Positions 14,046 to 28,500 are shown, numbered from the stretch's first letter. The stretch: DNA of 64,000 bases from Cercospora beticola (GCF_033473495.1 NC_088944.1:434001-498000); one strand, 5' to 3'. The notes: a model not told the origin generated them from the sequence alone. Program-made: numbers and translations.

Positions 14046-14299
14046 ATTTCTTAGTATAGAGTTTTGGCGTCGGTAGGTTCTAGTAGCGATATATAGAATA
14101 CTAAGTAGATCTTTATATCTTTTAGTAGTTTAAGTCGGTAGTTAACTAGTCCTCTAACTTCGTTAATTAAAAATAGTCCGACTTTAATATAATCTAGTTT
14201 CTTAGTCTTCTTTCTTATTCTTAGATTTTTAGTAAGAAGATAGACCTTATCTCTTTTCTTAAGCTAAAATACTATTTTTCTTCTTTCTTATTTAGCTTT

Positions 14300-17200
14300 A
14301 GCTATTATTTTTTATAAGTCTTAGATATAGTTTTCTAGTTCCTTATAAATAGTCTTTATATCTTAAGCTATAACTATAGCTCTCTTAGCCTAGAAGTAAC
14401 TATATAGATCTCTAAATAGATTCGGATTTCGTCTATAATTCGTAAAGAATAGTATAGCCTATATAGTCTCTAACTTATAGTTATTAAGTACTATTTATAC
14501 TATAGAGAGTAGTATAACCTAGTTATCTTATACGTAATTAATATAGTATCGGAGATATTACTCTAGTATTTAATTCGTTCTCTCCGTCTAGCTATCTATT
14601 TCTAAGTAATAGGCTATAGATAGCTTATACTTAATTCCGATTATTCCGACTAGTATTTTCTAGTAGTTTAATATAAATAACTTATCTCTATTAGTAATAA
14701 AGATTTTCGGGAATCTATAGTATCGTACTAGCCTATCTATTATAAGGTATCCGAGTTACTCTACTATATATCTTTCGCTTATAGATATAAAGTATATATA
14801 TTTAGTAAGTCTATCGACTATAACTATAATTATATCGAATATAGTATTATTAATCCTATCTTTCGAAAGTAGAAGTTTCGTAATAAAGTCTATAGTAACT
14901 TCGTTCTAAGGTTATTATAGTAGAGCTCTAAACTATATATATCTATACTTAGCGTATCGTTCGGCTTTATTTCTTTAGTAATACTCGTAGCGCTTAATAT
15001 ACTTAAGTACCTTTTATTATATTTATAGAAAGCTAAAACTTCTCTAAATAAGTTCTATAGTTTTAGTTACTTCTAAGTATTCTCTCGAGAGATTATTATA
15101 ATATTATTATATATATTCTTCTTCTCGGTCCTTTAGTACCTAGTATTTGCCTTATAGTATTAGAAACTGCTCCTTAGTATCGTTAAGGATTCGTACTATA
15201 TTATTAAACTCTTAAGTATTAGTACTAAGGCTTCTATTCGGATTAGCTTTAAGAATATATTATTATATAAGTTCTTTTCCTTCTATATAGTCGACTCTTC
15301 GACTTAAAGCGTCTACTCTACTATTCTCTTTTTCTAGAGTATAGTAGATTTCGAACTTATACTATCCGAGTAGTTCTAACTAGTAGGTCTATCTACGAGT
15401 TAGTACTTTAGTCGTAGTAAAGTAAGTTAGATTCTTATAATTAGAAAGAATCGTTAGTCCTAGTACTTCTTCTATATAGTAGTTCTAGTATTATAATACT
15501 ATAATAATAGCTAGTAGTTCCTTATTATAAATATTATAGTTTTATTCTATAGGTAATATCTTTCTTAAGTAATAAGCTACTAAGTATCTTTTCCTATTAT
15601 ATATCTATATAAAGTACGCTCTTATAGCTAGATCCGATACGTTAGTCTCGATAAAGACTAGTTTATCGGTATTAAATATTATTAGTACTAGTACTTCGTA
15701 GTATATCTATACTAGCTTATCGAATATCTTTTAATATTATTATTTCTATTTCTATTTAAGGTCCTTTTTTATAAAGTCTAATAGTAGTATAGCGATCTTA
15801 GAGTAGTCCTTAATAAACTTCTAGTTATAGTTAGCTAGTCTAAGGAATAATTATATATTCTTAACTATTTTTAGAGTTAGCTATATCTTAATAGATTCGA
15901 TCTTTTCCGAGTCGATTACGATCTCTTTTATATTAATAATAAAGCTAAGGACCTTAACTTCCTTTTTATAGAATTCGTATTTTTCGAGTATAGTCTAGAA
16001 TTCTACTTAAGAGAGTCTTTCGAATATACTTTATACCTATCGTTTATATTTCTCTAGAGATTCTTTAGTATAGATAAGAATATCGTCTATATATATAATA
16101 ATATATATATCGAGTAGATCTCTAAGAATATCGTTTACTATCTTCTAGTAGAAAGCTAGTACGTTAGTTAATCCTATTAGTATAACTATAAATTTATATA
16201 ATCTATAGCGTATTCGAAATACTATTTTCTATTCTTCGCTTTCTACTATATAGATAGTATAGAATACGTCTCGTAGGTCGATCTTTATATACTAGTCTAA
16301 TCCGGTAAGTCTATTTTATAATTCCTTAATATTAAGTAATAGATATCGGTTCTTAATTATAATATCGTTAAGTTTCTTATAGTTAACGACGATTCGTATC
16401 TTTCTATTAGACTTTAGAACGCCGAAGATAGATACTTCTATACTAGACCTAGATTTATATATCTAGCTCTTAGCTAGTATCTTATATAGCTACTTATCCT
16501 CTTCTTAGAGTACGTATTCGGATTTCTTAAATAGTAGTATAAATAGAGGCTCTATTCCGAGTTTTAGGTTAATCTAGTAATCCTATATCTAGTATTTAGG
16601 TAAGATAGTAATATCCTTTATCTTTTTAAAAAGTTTCGCCTATTTTTAATACTCTTTAGAAATATCGAGTTCTAAGACTATATCCTTCGATAGTATATTA
16701 CTTCTATCTATTCTTATAACTTATTTATTCTCCTTACTATTATAAGTAACTATCCGAGTTAGGCTCGATTATTTTATAGCTCTAAGCAACTAGAGTATTA
16801 TTTCGTTAATCTATCTTCTAGCTTTATCTATTAGTAAACGCTATCGCTATATAGAGTTAATATCGATAACGTAATCGTATTATTTAAACCTAAGTACTTC
16901 TTATTTCTAATCGATAATTAGATTATACTTTCTTAACTAAAGTATACCTAGTACGATATTATAACTAGCTATATTAGTAATATCTAAGATAATTTCCTCG
17001 TAGTACTATTAGATAGTAAGTAGTAATAGAATAGTTTCTCGTTCTATACTTAGTAATAATAATCTATCGACTATAATTAATTTATACTCTTTATCCTTCG
17101 ATTAAGTAGCTATTCTATATTACTTTATTAATAATTTAGAAGTAAAGTTCCCGCTCGCTCTAGAATTAATTATAGCTTAGACTCTATATCTATTAATAGT

Positions 17201-18900
17201 AATATTAGTACGAAAGACTAATATTAATACTTAAGTACTTTCTATATTATAGAACTCTTTTTAGATACTTATTCCTTAAGAGTCGATCCTTTTTCTAACT
17301 AGATTTCGATAGTAGGTATTCTATACTATTCTCGGATCTAGTATAACGTATATTTAATTATTTTATATATAGCCTTTTCTTCTAGAGTTTCGATATAAGT
17401 ATATATTAACTAATATTATTATATTTTAGTATATTATTTAGAGATTCGGTATATATTTTCTCGTACTAAGTTTAGTACGATTTCTTCGCTTAGTATAATA
17501 TATCTAAATAGTATAATCGTACTTCTAATAGGAACGAGTTCTTATATAAGCGACCTAAAGTCGTACTATATAGAGACTTTTAGCTAGTTCTAGAGCTTAA
17601 CTTATAGTTCCTTAAGTACTCGATCGAATTTAGTAGAATATAAGTATCGCTTCCTACTAATCCTTAGAAATATATCTTCTTATTATATAGCTAGGAATAG
17701 TATAACCTTATATATAATTCCTACCTAGATATATATAAATATTATAATCTCGTTATCTAGATCTAATTCTTCGTTAGATAATTCTTTAGATACGTCTTCT
17801 TTATTTATAGTCGAGTTTTATTCTTTCTTCTTAGAGTTAATTTTAGAAGAAGTATTCTTTTAGTTTTTATAATAAGATTCGTTAGTTTCTTTCTTAGCGA
17901 GTCTAAAGTATAGTACTAGTTCTTATAGCTTCTCTAGAATAGATAAGAGTCTACTTTCGTTATTATATCGCTAGATTAAAGGATCTTCTTTTTAAGTTAG
18001 TTTAGTCGGAAAAAAGTTATTCTCTCTTTTAGAAGAGATATATATTTAGTATATATTATTATAATAGAATTACTAATAAAGGCTTCTATATCTATAACGT
18101 TCTTCCTAGTAGATCTATATCGGAATACTTCGTTATTATATCGTTCCGAACGTCTACTTTTCTTCTTATATTTCGTCTTCTAGAATCTAGAGTTCGTCTT
18201 AGATAGTATCGTACCTTCCGTCTAAAGTTTCCTATTATTATTTAAGTTCCTAGAACTATAGTTAAAAGTAAATCTCTTCCTTTTCTTATAAGATTTTGTC
18301 TAGAAGGATTCGTAGCCTAGTAAGCTTAACGAGTCGGTCGGTTTCCTCTATAGTTTTCTCGTTTTTATATTTCTAAGTTATTATATCTAGAAGTCGGACC
18401 TTCTTAGAAGACTAATTATTATTATAGCCTCCTCGTCCTTCTTCTTTTATTTATATTATATTAAAAGATTATCGCTATACTATATTCTTAGAACGATAAT
18501 CTCTTACGAAGTAGCCTAGTTTACTATAGTTATAATAAGTCTTATCGCTACTTTATTTCTTGCTTAGCCTACTCTTTAGCTTACCTTTTCTTTTAATTCT
18601 ATAATCTTTCTAGGTTACGTTAAGTTCTATTAGTTAGAGTCTATAGTATAGTTTATTAGACTAGTTATTTAGCTTCGAATAGTATCTATAGTTCCTTCTA
18701 TAGTCTAGAGTAAACCTAGCTATTCCTCTAATCTTAGAGTCGTACTTATATTCTAGAGCTCTTTTATAGAGCTAGTTATCGATCTTAATAGCCGCTTCGG
18801 TTAAATCCTTTAGAGTATTAAGTATTCCTCTATAGTTTATTAACTAGTCCTTAACTAAGTCTTTAAGACTACGTCTAAATATTATTATTAACGTCTATTA
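14300..18900 (-). pseudogene. gag-pol remnant of E3
   Basis: This covers the coding core of E3. Legible blocks on the minus strand are a capsid-like helical gag N-terminal to about 18600; a zinc knuckle whose C-x2-C-x4-H-x4-C spacing is kept though Cys are Tyr; an aspartic protease core; reverse transcriptase with KLNDI, KIDLRD and YIDD blocks; RNase H; and integrase. Frames are continuous apart from TAG/TAA codons, so RIP rather than indels destroyed the element. That fits a recent insertion mutated soon after duplication. Confidence 0.8.
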
Positions 18901-19435
18901 GTCCTATCTAGTTACCTATAAGTATTCCTCGAACTTAGCTATATACTTAGATACTAAGGTTCGCTATTAGAGGTACTAGATAACTCTAATCGCTTAGGTT
19001 ATCTTATTAGAAGATTCGAAGATCTTCTTAAGCTTAGCCTTAAAGGTTATATAGTTTCTAAATATACTAGTATAATCCTAAGTTCTCTAGCTATCTAAGT
19101 AGACCTTAAAGTAGGATTTAATCTAGTTCTAAGTACTATCTCTAAAGTATATACTTATAAAAATAGTCTTAAGTATTACTTAGACTAGGTTAAATATAAA
19201 GTATATATCTATCTAGTTAACCTAATTATCGAACTTATTTTAATCTCTATAGTAGTAGTTAGGCTTCGCTAGTTTAAAGCTTCTTAGTCTTAGGCTACTA
19301 TGTTTATTATCGGAGTCGTCTAGTAGAGTCGGTCTTAGAGCTTAAACTAGCTTACTATAGCTAGATTCTACTTCGCTAGAAGTAGGATTCTCTCTAGAGC
19401 TTTCTATAGTAGATATTCTTAAGAGCGTATAAAGC

Positions 19436-19824
19436 TATTAGGTTTATCGACGCTAGGCTAATAATCTAAGATTTTACTAAGTAGAAGCTTAAGCTCGATT
19501 AGAGTTTAAGCTTATCGAGTAGTCTAGAGGAAGATAACGAAGTAGGAAGAGTTACTTAATTCTAATTAGTAAGATAGAATAGTAAGTTATATATAATAAC
19601 TATCTAGAGAGGTAATACTTATTACTATTAAATATAAATAAGACTTACTAGTCCTTAGCTATCTACTCTATAGTACTCTCGTACTCTCTATTATAGAGTA
19701 TAATAGAGTATAGAGTAAGTAGTAGTAGAGCGCTCGGCGTCTACCTAATAGGTACTCTATTTAGCTACTATACCTACTCGACTTCGATTAGTTAGTCGAC
19801 TCTTCGGTAGATAGAACTATAATA
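19436..19824 (-). repeat. 5' LTR of E3
   Basis: A 389 bp LTR matching 12851-13239. Gag-like translation starts almost directly after it on the minus strand. I see no convincing tRNA primer-binding site there, so priming may be by a tRNA fragment or self-priming, or the site was mutated. Confidence 0.9.
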
Positions 19825-19829
19825 CTAAG
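19825..19829. repeat. Target-site duplication of E3, right copy (CTAAG)
   Basis: Identical to 12846-12850. Together they mark the insertion of E3 into E1. Confidence 0.9.
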
Positions 19830-21266
19830 TTATAGCCTAATTAGCTAATTAGAAAATAGTATTTACTAGGAAGTAGTCTATATTAAGAAGCTACTTATTA
19901 AATAGAAGCTTACTATCTATACTAAACTTCTCTAAGTAATAGATACTACGAGCTATCTAAATACTAATTCTAAGGAGAGAGTCGATCTATAATAGTATTG
20001 TTATAGCTAAGTTTATATCTAGTATTTTAAAGCGAGATATCTTATAAATACTATTATAGTCGTAGCTATTACTATAATAGCTACTACTATAGCTACTATT
20101 ATAAGAGCAGCTAGGTAGTCGACTAGAGCTACGACTTAAATTAGAATTAGAGTCGGAGTTATTAGGACCTAGATTACTATACTAGTAGTATAACTATAAA
20201 GATAGAGAATAATAGTATAGACGTATATTACGATCGGAGTCGCGACTATAGCTCTCGTCGATCTTCTTCTATAGCTTCTTATTAGTTTTACTTAAAGCGG
20301 CTTTCTTTTTTATTAGAGTAGCGTTATTTTTTCTTAATATAAATAATATAAGATCTATATCCTAGCTCTCTACTAACTCTTACTTCTTAAGCTATATAAT
20401 ATATACTTTAAGCTTCTTAATATTAGCTTCGAGGTTCTTACTATAGTTATAGTAATATTTAGCTATTTCCTTAAATTTAATAATATTAGCTATAAGGTCT
20501 TTAATAACCTTCTTAGTAGTATTATTAGACGAGAGGCCTATTATATCTTCGAGTCGCTTCCTAGACTCTTCGAAGTTATCGCTAAGCTAAATATTCTTAG
20601 CTTCGAGGTAGTTAGCTTAATAAGAGAGAGCATAGTACTTCTTTTAATTAAAGTTATATATAGCTTAAAAGCTTTCGAGTTACTAAAGAGCTATATAGTA
20701 ATCGAAGTAAAAGTAACGAATAATAGTATATATACCTTCTAGAGTAGCTCGGACTTAGTTATAGAGCTTAAAAGCGCTTAGATTCTATAGCTAGTTAGTA
20801 GAAATATAGACTTCCTTACTAGTATTATTTTAGAAAGTAATTTTATTTTATTTAGTAAGAGCGAGTTAGAACTCGAGAAGGTTAATAGGTTCTTCTTTAG
20901 GTTCGGTAGCTTCTTCGATAGTAGCGAGTTATTCTTTAATAGTCTTCTATTATTAAGCGAACTTACTATCTAGGTCGTAGCTCTAGGTCTATAATTATAA
21001 CTATAACTCGATATAGTTATTTAAAAGTAATATATAGAAGGAGTAGCGGTAGCTATTCTTACTACTAATACTACTCGGCTTCGCTATTATTAAGATAACG
21101 AGTAGACTATAAACTATATATATAAAAAAAGAAAGTCGTACTTAATATAGCGACCTACTATATTTATACTATATACTATATAATTATTAATATTATACTT
21201 TATCGTAGCGACTTACTATAAACTATAAACTATATAAACCTAGTCGTATAGATTAGTCTTATAAAG

Positions 21267-21450
21267 TATAATAGTATATAATATCGTAGTAGAATAGAAG
21301 TTATAAGATAAAGTATTTAAGAAGAGTACGAGAGAATATATAACTAAATATAAGAAACGTATATTACGGAACGTACTATACTACGATATATATACGGCGT
21401 TACGTACTATTAAGACTATTTACTACTATATTATAGACGAGGTCGTAATA
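21267..21450 (-). repeat. 5' LTR of gypsy element E1
   Basis: A 184 bp LTR, reverse complement of the E2 LTRs. The flanking 5 bp on its right are GTACT, which do not match the ACTCC left of the other E1 LTR, so E1 as it stands lacks a matching target duplication. Confidence 0.9.
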
Positions 21451-23072
21451 GTACTAGAAATAACTTCTACTAGATACTATAGTCGTATCTATAGTACTAT
21501 AGTACTCGAGGATAGTATCTACTAGTTCTACTCTAAGTAGTTATTACGAATTAGTATCTAGCCTACTATACTATAGTCGTATAAGTAGTATAGGTTCTAA
21601 TATTTCGAACTCTAGATAAACTCTAAAGCTAATAGATTCTACTAAGTCTCTATACTATAAGTATAAGTATAATATTAATAATAGGCTTCTTCGAATAGTA
21701 GATACTATTAAGTCTAGTACTATATAGATACTCTCTAAAATAGTACTAGTAATTAAGTAATAATATTACGATCTTAAGGCTCGGACTAGTAATATAAAGA
21801 TCCTCTATATTAACTATATTTACTATATAGCTAGTAGAATATATAGGCTCTATACGAGAATAACCTAGGCTATTATCTATACTCGATTTAAGAACTATAT
21901 CGATAATAGCTTTACTATAGTCTAAGTAGTATAGCCTACTTAGTTCTAGGCTACTTATCGCTTCTATATTCTAGAAGACGAACTAGGTATCTACTACTAT
22001 AATATTAACGAAGGAGTAGTTACTTTACTAAAGCTACTATCTAACTAGAATATAGATTAGTTTCTAAGAATAAAACCTAGCTTTAAAGAAATAATTACTA
22101 AGTTTAAGAAGATAGATATAGTTATTATAGATATTTTTACTTAGCTAGTATTAATCGAATAGAAGATCTACTAGGAGTACGAGATATATAACTAGTATCT
22201 CTATAAAGCTAATAGTCGTAATAACCTTAAATAGTATTATAATATATACTATAGTTTAATCTAGTAGCTTATCTACTAGGACCTACTATACTAGATAAAC
22301 TATATCGAGTATTATCCGGACTATACTATAAACCTCGTCTTATACTTATACTATACTAAGTATACTTATAAGTCTAAGAGGCTAGAATAAGAGGCTAATA
22401 TCTTTAAAGCTTTTAAGTATATCGATATTAGCCTATATAAACTAAATACTAGTAATAATATCTAGATAATCTAGAGTATAGTCTCGTTTATAGATAAGGA
22501 TAATAATATAGATACTATTATTATAAAGAGGCTATACTATAAGAATAAGTTCTAGGCTTAGTTTAAGTATCTAGTAGAGTATAGCTTAATTAAGCGACTA
22601 GAGAACGATCTAGCTAGTAGCTATATCGATATAATTACTTCTTAATATCTTATTAAGAAGGATTTCTAAGATATTAGCTACTACTAGGAAACTTAGGTCT
22701 ATTCTAAGTTTAATATAAGAATTACTTCTCTATATTTTCTATATAGTACTAAGGATATACCTAAGACTTATATAACTATACTTCTATAGTTTATATAGTA
22801 TAATACTATTAATAATACTCTCGAAAGTAGTTCTAATAGTAGTATATATACTAGACTCTATAACGCCTACTATAACTTCCTCTCTAGTATCTCTATATTT
22901 TCTAGCTATCTAAATAAGTATACTATTATCTCTTACTACTTCTCTACTATAATCTACTTTCCTTCTTTCTATTCTATTTTCGTAGCTCTTATTAGAGAAC
23001 TTCGCTAGAATAATCTAGAAGTAATAAGAAATACTAGAGAATAGATATAGTTAAAAGATAATATATAGGAGT
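21451..23072 (+). pseudogene. RIP-degraded coding segment between the two inverted gypsy copies
   Basis: The plus strand carries one long frame of over 400 codons interrupted only by TAG/TAA. It has charged and aromatic clusters typical of a real protein (for example a stretch rich in Lys, Asp and Ile around 22090-22140, and a Glu-Asn-Arg rich stretch near 23000). I recognise no domain. It stops at the E2 LTR at the bases GGAGT. It may be the front part of a gene or element whose rear part is now at 7309-6601. Confidence 0.45.
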
Positions 23073-23256
23073 TATTACGACCTCGCCTATAATATAGTAG
23101 TAAATAGTCTTAATAGTACGTAACGCTATATATATATCGTAGTATAGTACGTTCTACGATACGCGTTTCTTATATTTAGTCGCGCGTTCTCTCGTACTCT
23201 TCTTAGATACCTTATCTTACGACTTCTATTCTACTACGATATTATATACTATTATA
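23073..23256 (+). repeat. 5' LTR of E2
   Basis: A 184 bp LTR, direct repeat of 30054-30237. It begins TATTACGACC and ends ACTATTATA. Confidence 0.92.
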
Positions 23257-23439
23257 CTTCGTAAGACTAATCTATACGACTAGGTTTATATAGTTTATAG
23301 TTTATAGTAAGTCGCTACGATAAAGCGCGATATCGATAATTATATAGTATATAGTATAAATATAGTAGGTCGCTATATTAAGCGCGACTCTTTTTTTTAT
23401 ATATATAGTTTATAGTCTACTCGTTATTTTAATAATAGC

Positions 23440-25500
23440 GAAGCCGAGTAGTATTAGTAGTAAGAATAGCCGCTACTACTCCTTCTACGTATCGCTTTTA
23501 AACGACTATATTAAGTTATAATTATAGACCTAGAGCTATAACCTAGATAGTAAGTTCGCTTAATAATAGAAGGCTATTAAAGAATAACTCGCTACTATCG
23601 AAGAAGCTACCGAACCTAAAGAAGAACCTATTAACTTTCTTAAGTTCTAAACTACTCTCGCCGAATAAAACAAAATTACTTTCTAAGATAATACTAGTAG
23701 AGAAGTCTATATCTCTACTATCTAGCTATAGAATATAAGTGCTTTTAAGCTCTATAACTAAGTCCGAGCTACTCTAGAAGGCGTATATACTATTATTCGT
23801 TACTTTTACTTCGATTACTATATAGCTCTTTAGTAACTCGAAGGCTTTTAAGCTATATATAACTTTAATTAAAAGAAGTACTACGCTCTCTCTTATTAAG
23901 CCGACTACCTCGAAGCCGAGAATATCTAGCTTAGTAATAACCTCGAAGAGTCTAGGAAGCGACTCGAAGATATAATAGGCCTCTCGTCCGATAATACTAC
24001 TAAGAAGGTTATTAAAGACCTTATAGCTAATATTACTAAATTTAAGAAGATAGCTAAATATTACTATAACTATAGTAAGGACCTCGAAGCTAATATCGAG
24101 GAGCTTAAAGTATATATTATATAGCTTAAGAAGTAAAAGTTAGTAGAGAGCTAGAATATAGATCTTATATTATTTATATTAAGAAAGGATAACGCTACTC
24201 TAATAAAGAAGAAAGCCGCTTTAAGTAAAGCTAATAAGAAGCTATAGAAGAAAATCGACGAGAGCTATAGTTACGACTCCGATTATAATACGCGTCCGCG
24301 CTATTATTCTCTATCTCTATAATTATACTACTAGTATAGTAATCTAGATCCTAATAACTCTAACTCCGATTCTAATTCGAGTCGTAGCTCTAGCCGACTA
24401 CTTAACTACTCTTATAATAGCGGCTATAGTAGCAGCCGTCGTAATAATAGCTATCGTAGTAATAGCTACGACCTATCTTATAGCTACGACTATAATAGTA
24501 CCTATAAGATACCTCGCTTTAAGATACTAGATATAGACTCGGCCGTAACGACGCTATTATAGATCGACTCTCTTTTTAGGATTAGTATTTAGATAGCTTA
24601 TAGTATCTATTATCTAAAGAAGTTTAGTATAGATAGTAAGCCTCTATTCGATAAGTAGCTTCTTAACGTAGACTACTTCCTAGTAAATACTATTTTCTAA
24701 TTAGCCGATTAGGCTATAACTTAGCTCCTTACTACGACTAAGAGCAATATTCGTATACTACTTAAACTCTATATTAATACTCGCCTCTTCTCGTTCGTTT
24801 AAAAGAGCTCTATTACTAATCTATTTACTTCTATTAACGAGATACTTATCTTCCTAGTTAAGCGCTATAGCTAGCGCGACGTTACTAGTAAGTCTTTTAT
24901 AGATATATCTAAGCTTAAGCAGAAGGAGAGTTAACTATTCTCCGAGTACTATACTAAGTTCTAGAGCCTACGCTTCTACGTTACTATAACTAAGGAGATC
25001 GAGATATAGATACTCGATAATTTACTTTATTATCGTTACTAGAACCGACTAGTTAATAGTACGCCGCCGACTACTCTTAAGGAGCTTATTAATAAGCTAT
25101 ATAATATCGAGACTAGTTTTGCCTATCTTAACTAGAATAAAAAGGACTCTAAGAAGGAGAGTAGTAATAACGCTAGTAATAATAATACTAGTAATAATAG
25201 TAACGGTAATAGTAGTAATAGTCGTAACTATAGTAATAGACGTAGTAGTAATACTACGTCCTCGTCTAATCTACTTCTATACGCCGACCTCTCTAATAAG
25301 TATAAGAACTTAAAGCCTCTATCCGAGAACTAGCGCGCCGGTTTAATCTATAGTAGTTACTATCTCCGCTACTATAAACCGAGTTACTACTCTTATAATC
25401 CTACTTACGTTCTTAAGAAGTATATAGGCTCTAACGCTAACGCTATAACTATAGGCTCTAGCGCTAGTAATACTACTAGTAATACTACCGGTACTACTTA
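23440..25500 (+). pseudogene. gag remnant of E2
   Basis: One frame, broken by TAG/TAA only, gives a helical N-terminal, a Ser/Asn/Tyr-rich linker (about 24250-24520), a retrotransposon-gag-like helical domain (about 24900-25130, with a readable RYQNRLVN-like block) and a degraded Cys/His knuckle near 25340-25400. A 64-codon ORF at 25119-25313 is an artefact of another frame. The position homologous to the E3 insertion site in E1 is 24720-24724 and is uninterrupted here. Confidence 0.75.
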
Positions 25501-25579
25501 GAACTAGAGAAATACCTAGACCTTCTCTCGAGTACGACGAGTAGAGGTTATAGTAATAAAGTTAATATATAGGAGATAC

Positions 25580-28500
25580 TAAAAGTATACTTACTTACTA
25601 TATTAGGTATAGCTAAAAGCTTTAGAGTAATACTAGAGATTACCGACTAGTTTATTATAGATACTATAGTAAATAGTATCTAGGCTAAGGCCTACTTTAA
25701 CTATAGTATAAACTCTTATTATATTAACTTATCTTTCGTATATAAAAATAATTTCTCTTTAATTCTACTCGAATAGGCTAGGAAGCTTAGACTAGAGTCG
25801 GAAGTTACCGCTCTATTAGATATTACCGCCGTCGCCGAAGTTAAACTAGATATTAGCGACTATAGAGAGCTATTCTACGCGTTTATTATATATTTAAGCT
25901 CTACGTATAACCTCGTACTTAGAAAAGGATAGTTTAACTAATATAATCCTAATATTATATAGCTAGATAATTATATTACCTTTCTATATAAAGACTACTA
26001 AGAATATATAGTATACTACTCTATAGAAGTTTCTAGCAAGTATATCTCTAGTAGTAACCTAGTTACTAATATTAAAGAAATTAGTCCGACTACGCTATAC
26101 TATATAGTATATTAATAAGGAACTAAGGTTTATATAATATAGATAGCTAGACTAGACGAGAGGTATTAAGTACCTCTTAATAGCCTAACTATATACGTAA
26201 TAAGAATAATTAAGTCTTAAACTATACTATACCGAGGAGGTTCTACTATAATCGTAATTAATTAATATATTAGGTAAGTATATACTAACGCTATAGCTAT
26301 AGCCGACTTTAAGAAGTTTATAACTAGTACTATAAACTAGGTAGATCTAAAAGCGATTATAGACTACCTACTAATAGAATACTAAGACTTTACCGACCTA
26401 TTCGATAGGCGCAAAGCTAATAAGCTACTACTATACTATTCTAGCTTAGATTATAAAATTAAGCTTAAGGAAAGTACTATTCTACTATTTAAACGACCTT
26501 ACTCGATATTATAGTAGTAGAATAAGATAATTAAGAAATAGATTAATAACTAGCTCGAGAAGAGTAATATATACGCTTCTATATCTCCTACTATAGTACT
26601 AGTTCTTATTATTAAGAAGCCGAATAGAGAACTCTATATATACTTTAATTATCGGAGTTTAAATACGCTAATAATTAAGTCGCGCTACCTAATACTCTTA
26701 GTCTAGGAAACTCTCGACTAGATTACTAGAAAGGAGTAGTTTACTAAGATAGACGTAATTATAGCGTTTAACTATATCTACGTTACTACTAGAAATAAAT
26801 AGAAGATAGTATTTATTACTAGATATAGATAGTTTAAGTATATAGTAATACTCTTTAGCTTTTATAATATACTAGGTACTTTCTAAAGTTATATTAATAA
26901 TACGCGAAGAGAGTTCCTTAATAACTTCTACTTAGTCTATCTAGATAACTATCTCGTTTTCTCTAATTTATATAAATAGTATATATAGTATATTCGTCGT
27001 ATAATAGAGAGGCTTCGAGCTACTAGCTTATAGCTAGATATTAATAAGTACGAGTTCTTCGTATATAAAACTAAGTATCTTAGTATAATTATTAGTCGTA
27101 ATAGTATTAGAATAGACCTAGAGAAAGTTTAAGCTATATAAGATTAGTAAATACCTAGCTATATTAAAGATATTTAAGTATTCTTAGAGTTTATAAACTT
27201 CTACTATAAGTTTATCGATAAGTTCGGTAGACTAGCGGCGCTACTAACTACTCTTACTAAGAAGGAGACTAATAGTACGTCTAATAAAAAGAAGTATATA
27301 CTATTTAACTAGACGACTAAGTATAAAGCTACCTTCTAAGTACTAAAGGTCGCGTTCCTTAAAGCGCTAGTACTAGCTCTATTCTAACCTAGCTAGAAGA
27401 TAATACTAGAAATAGATACTTCCGATTTTATTATAGCTATAGTACTTTCTTAGTAAAACTCGGATATAGGTATATAGTATCTAGTAGCGTATATATCTAA
27501 GAAGATATTACTAGTAGAATATAACTATAAGATCTATAATAAGAAGTTACTAGTAATTGTATAAGCCTTTAAAGAATAGCGCTCTAAACTTATAATAGAA
27601 AGAAAGGAAGAAGATAGCGATTTCGAGTATTTCTAGAATAATAAATATATCGAAGTACTATCTAACTATAAGAACTTTAAGTATTTTATAATAACTAAAT
27701 AGCTTAATTATCGACAAGCGAGATAGGCTAAGTTCTTATTATAATTTAACTTTAAGATTATATATAGACCTAGCGTTTAAAGTACTAAACCTAATAGTCT
27801 AATAAGAAGATTCTAGGACCTTCTATTATCTCTAGATAACTTATAAAATTAGTATTAGAATTAGGTACTACTTCCGGAATACTACTTTAACCTACTTATA
27901 GTAGCTATAATAACTCTTAAAGAGGATATTCTAGAACTCTCTCTACTATCTAAAATAATAGAATAACTATACTAGAAGCTAGTAGTTCTTTAAGCTTTAT
28001 AGTAATTCTAGAAAAGCAAAATAGTAGATATACTATATTAGTATAAAATCGATTAAGCGTTAGTCTAGCTATAATAAGATAGGTTTTTTATTACTAACTA
28101 CTATAGCGAGTTAAGCTTACTAATTCTACTAACTAACTCCGAAATAATATATTTCGCTTATATAGAGATTATTCGTAGCTATTATAATACTACTCTTATA
28201 GGCTACCTAAGTATCGCGAAAATATTTAAACTAGTTATAAGAACGTATATATAGCTATACGCCTAATAGATAGTTAAGTACTATATCTATAATTATAAAG
28301 TATATCGTATAACGAAAGCAATCTACTAAGTATATAGTAGACTCCTAGTACTATTACTAGTACTATATAAACTATAGTAGGATATAGCTATAGACTTTAT
28401 TATCGACCTACTACTAAGCAAAAGTATTAAGAGAGTTACTTATAAGAATATTCTAATAATTATAGACTATTTAATAAAGGAGAGATATTTCGTACTAGCC

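Larger units (their letters stand above)
12851..19824 (-). mobile_element. Ty3/gypsy chromovirus E3 nested in the gag region of E1
   Basis: The element is 6974 bp with 389 bp LTRs at 12851-13239 and 19436-19824, flanked by a perfect 5 bp duplication. On the minus strand it encodes, in order: gag; a CCHC zinc knuckle (18547-18497, Cys now Tyr through RIP); an aspartic protease block (around 17180-17110, DSGASGNF-like, now NSRASGNF); reverse transcriptase (about 16700-16000, with its YIDD block still intact near 16092-16078); RNase H; integrase (about 15200-14300); and a chromodomain (about 14045-13905). The family differs from E1/E2. An extra coding-like frame lies in the opposite direction next to the 3' LTR. 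Saturated RIP stops make it inactive. Confidence 0.92.
7310..21450 (-). mobile_element. Ty3/gypsy chromovirus E1, interrupted by E3, RIP-inactivated
   Basis: It is bounded by two near-identical LTRs (7310-7495 and 21267-21450), and both LTRs and interior match E2 in reverse orientation. After subtracting the nested element E3 plus one target duplication, about 7.16 kb remain, equal to E2. Reading on the minus strand, gag begins near 21230, is broken at 19829/12846 by E3, and continues toward 11950. Reverse transcriptase, RNase H, integrase and chromodomain follow down to about 8000. The RT active-site block lies near 10590-10616 and aligns with that of E2. Stops fill every frame. Confidence 0.9.

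Noticed and set aside
19830..21266. E1 5' region as a separate element
   Set aside because: It aligns with the 5' part of E2 and joins the rest of E1 exactly at the E3 target site.
25119..25313. 64-codon ORF inside the RIP block
   Set aside because: It is a Val/Ile-rich frame out of register with the E2 gag frame and arises from the GTA/ATA-rich composition.
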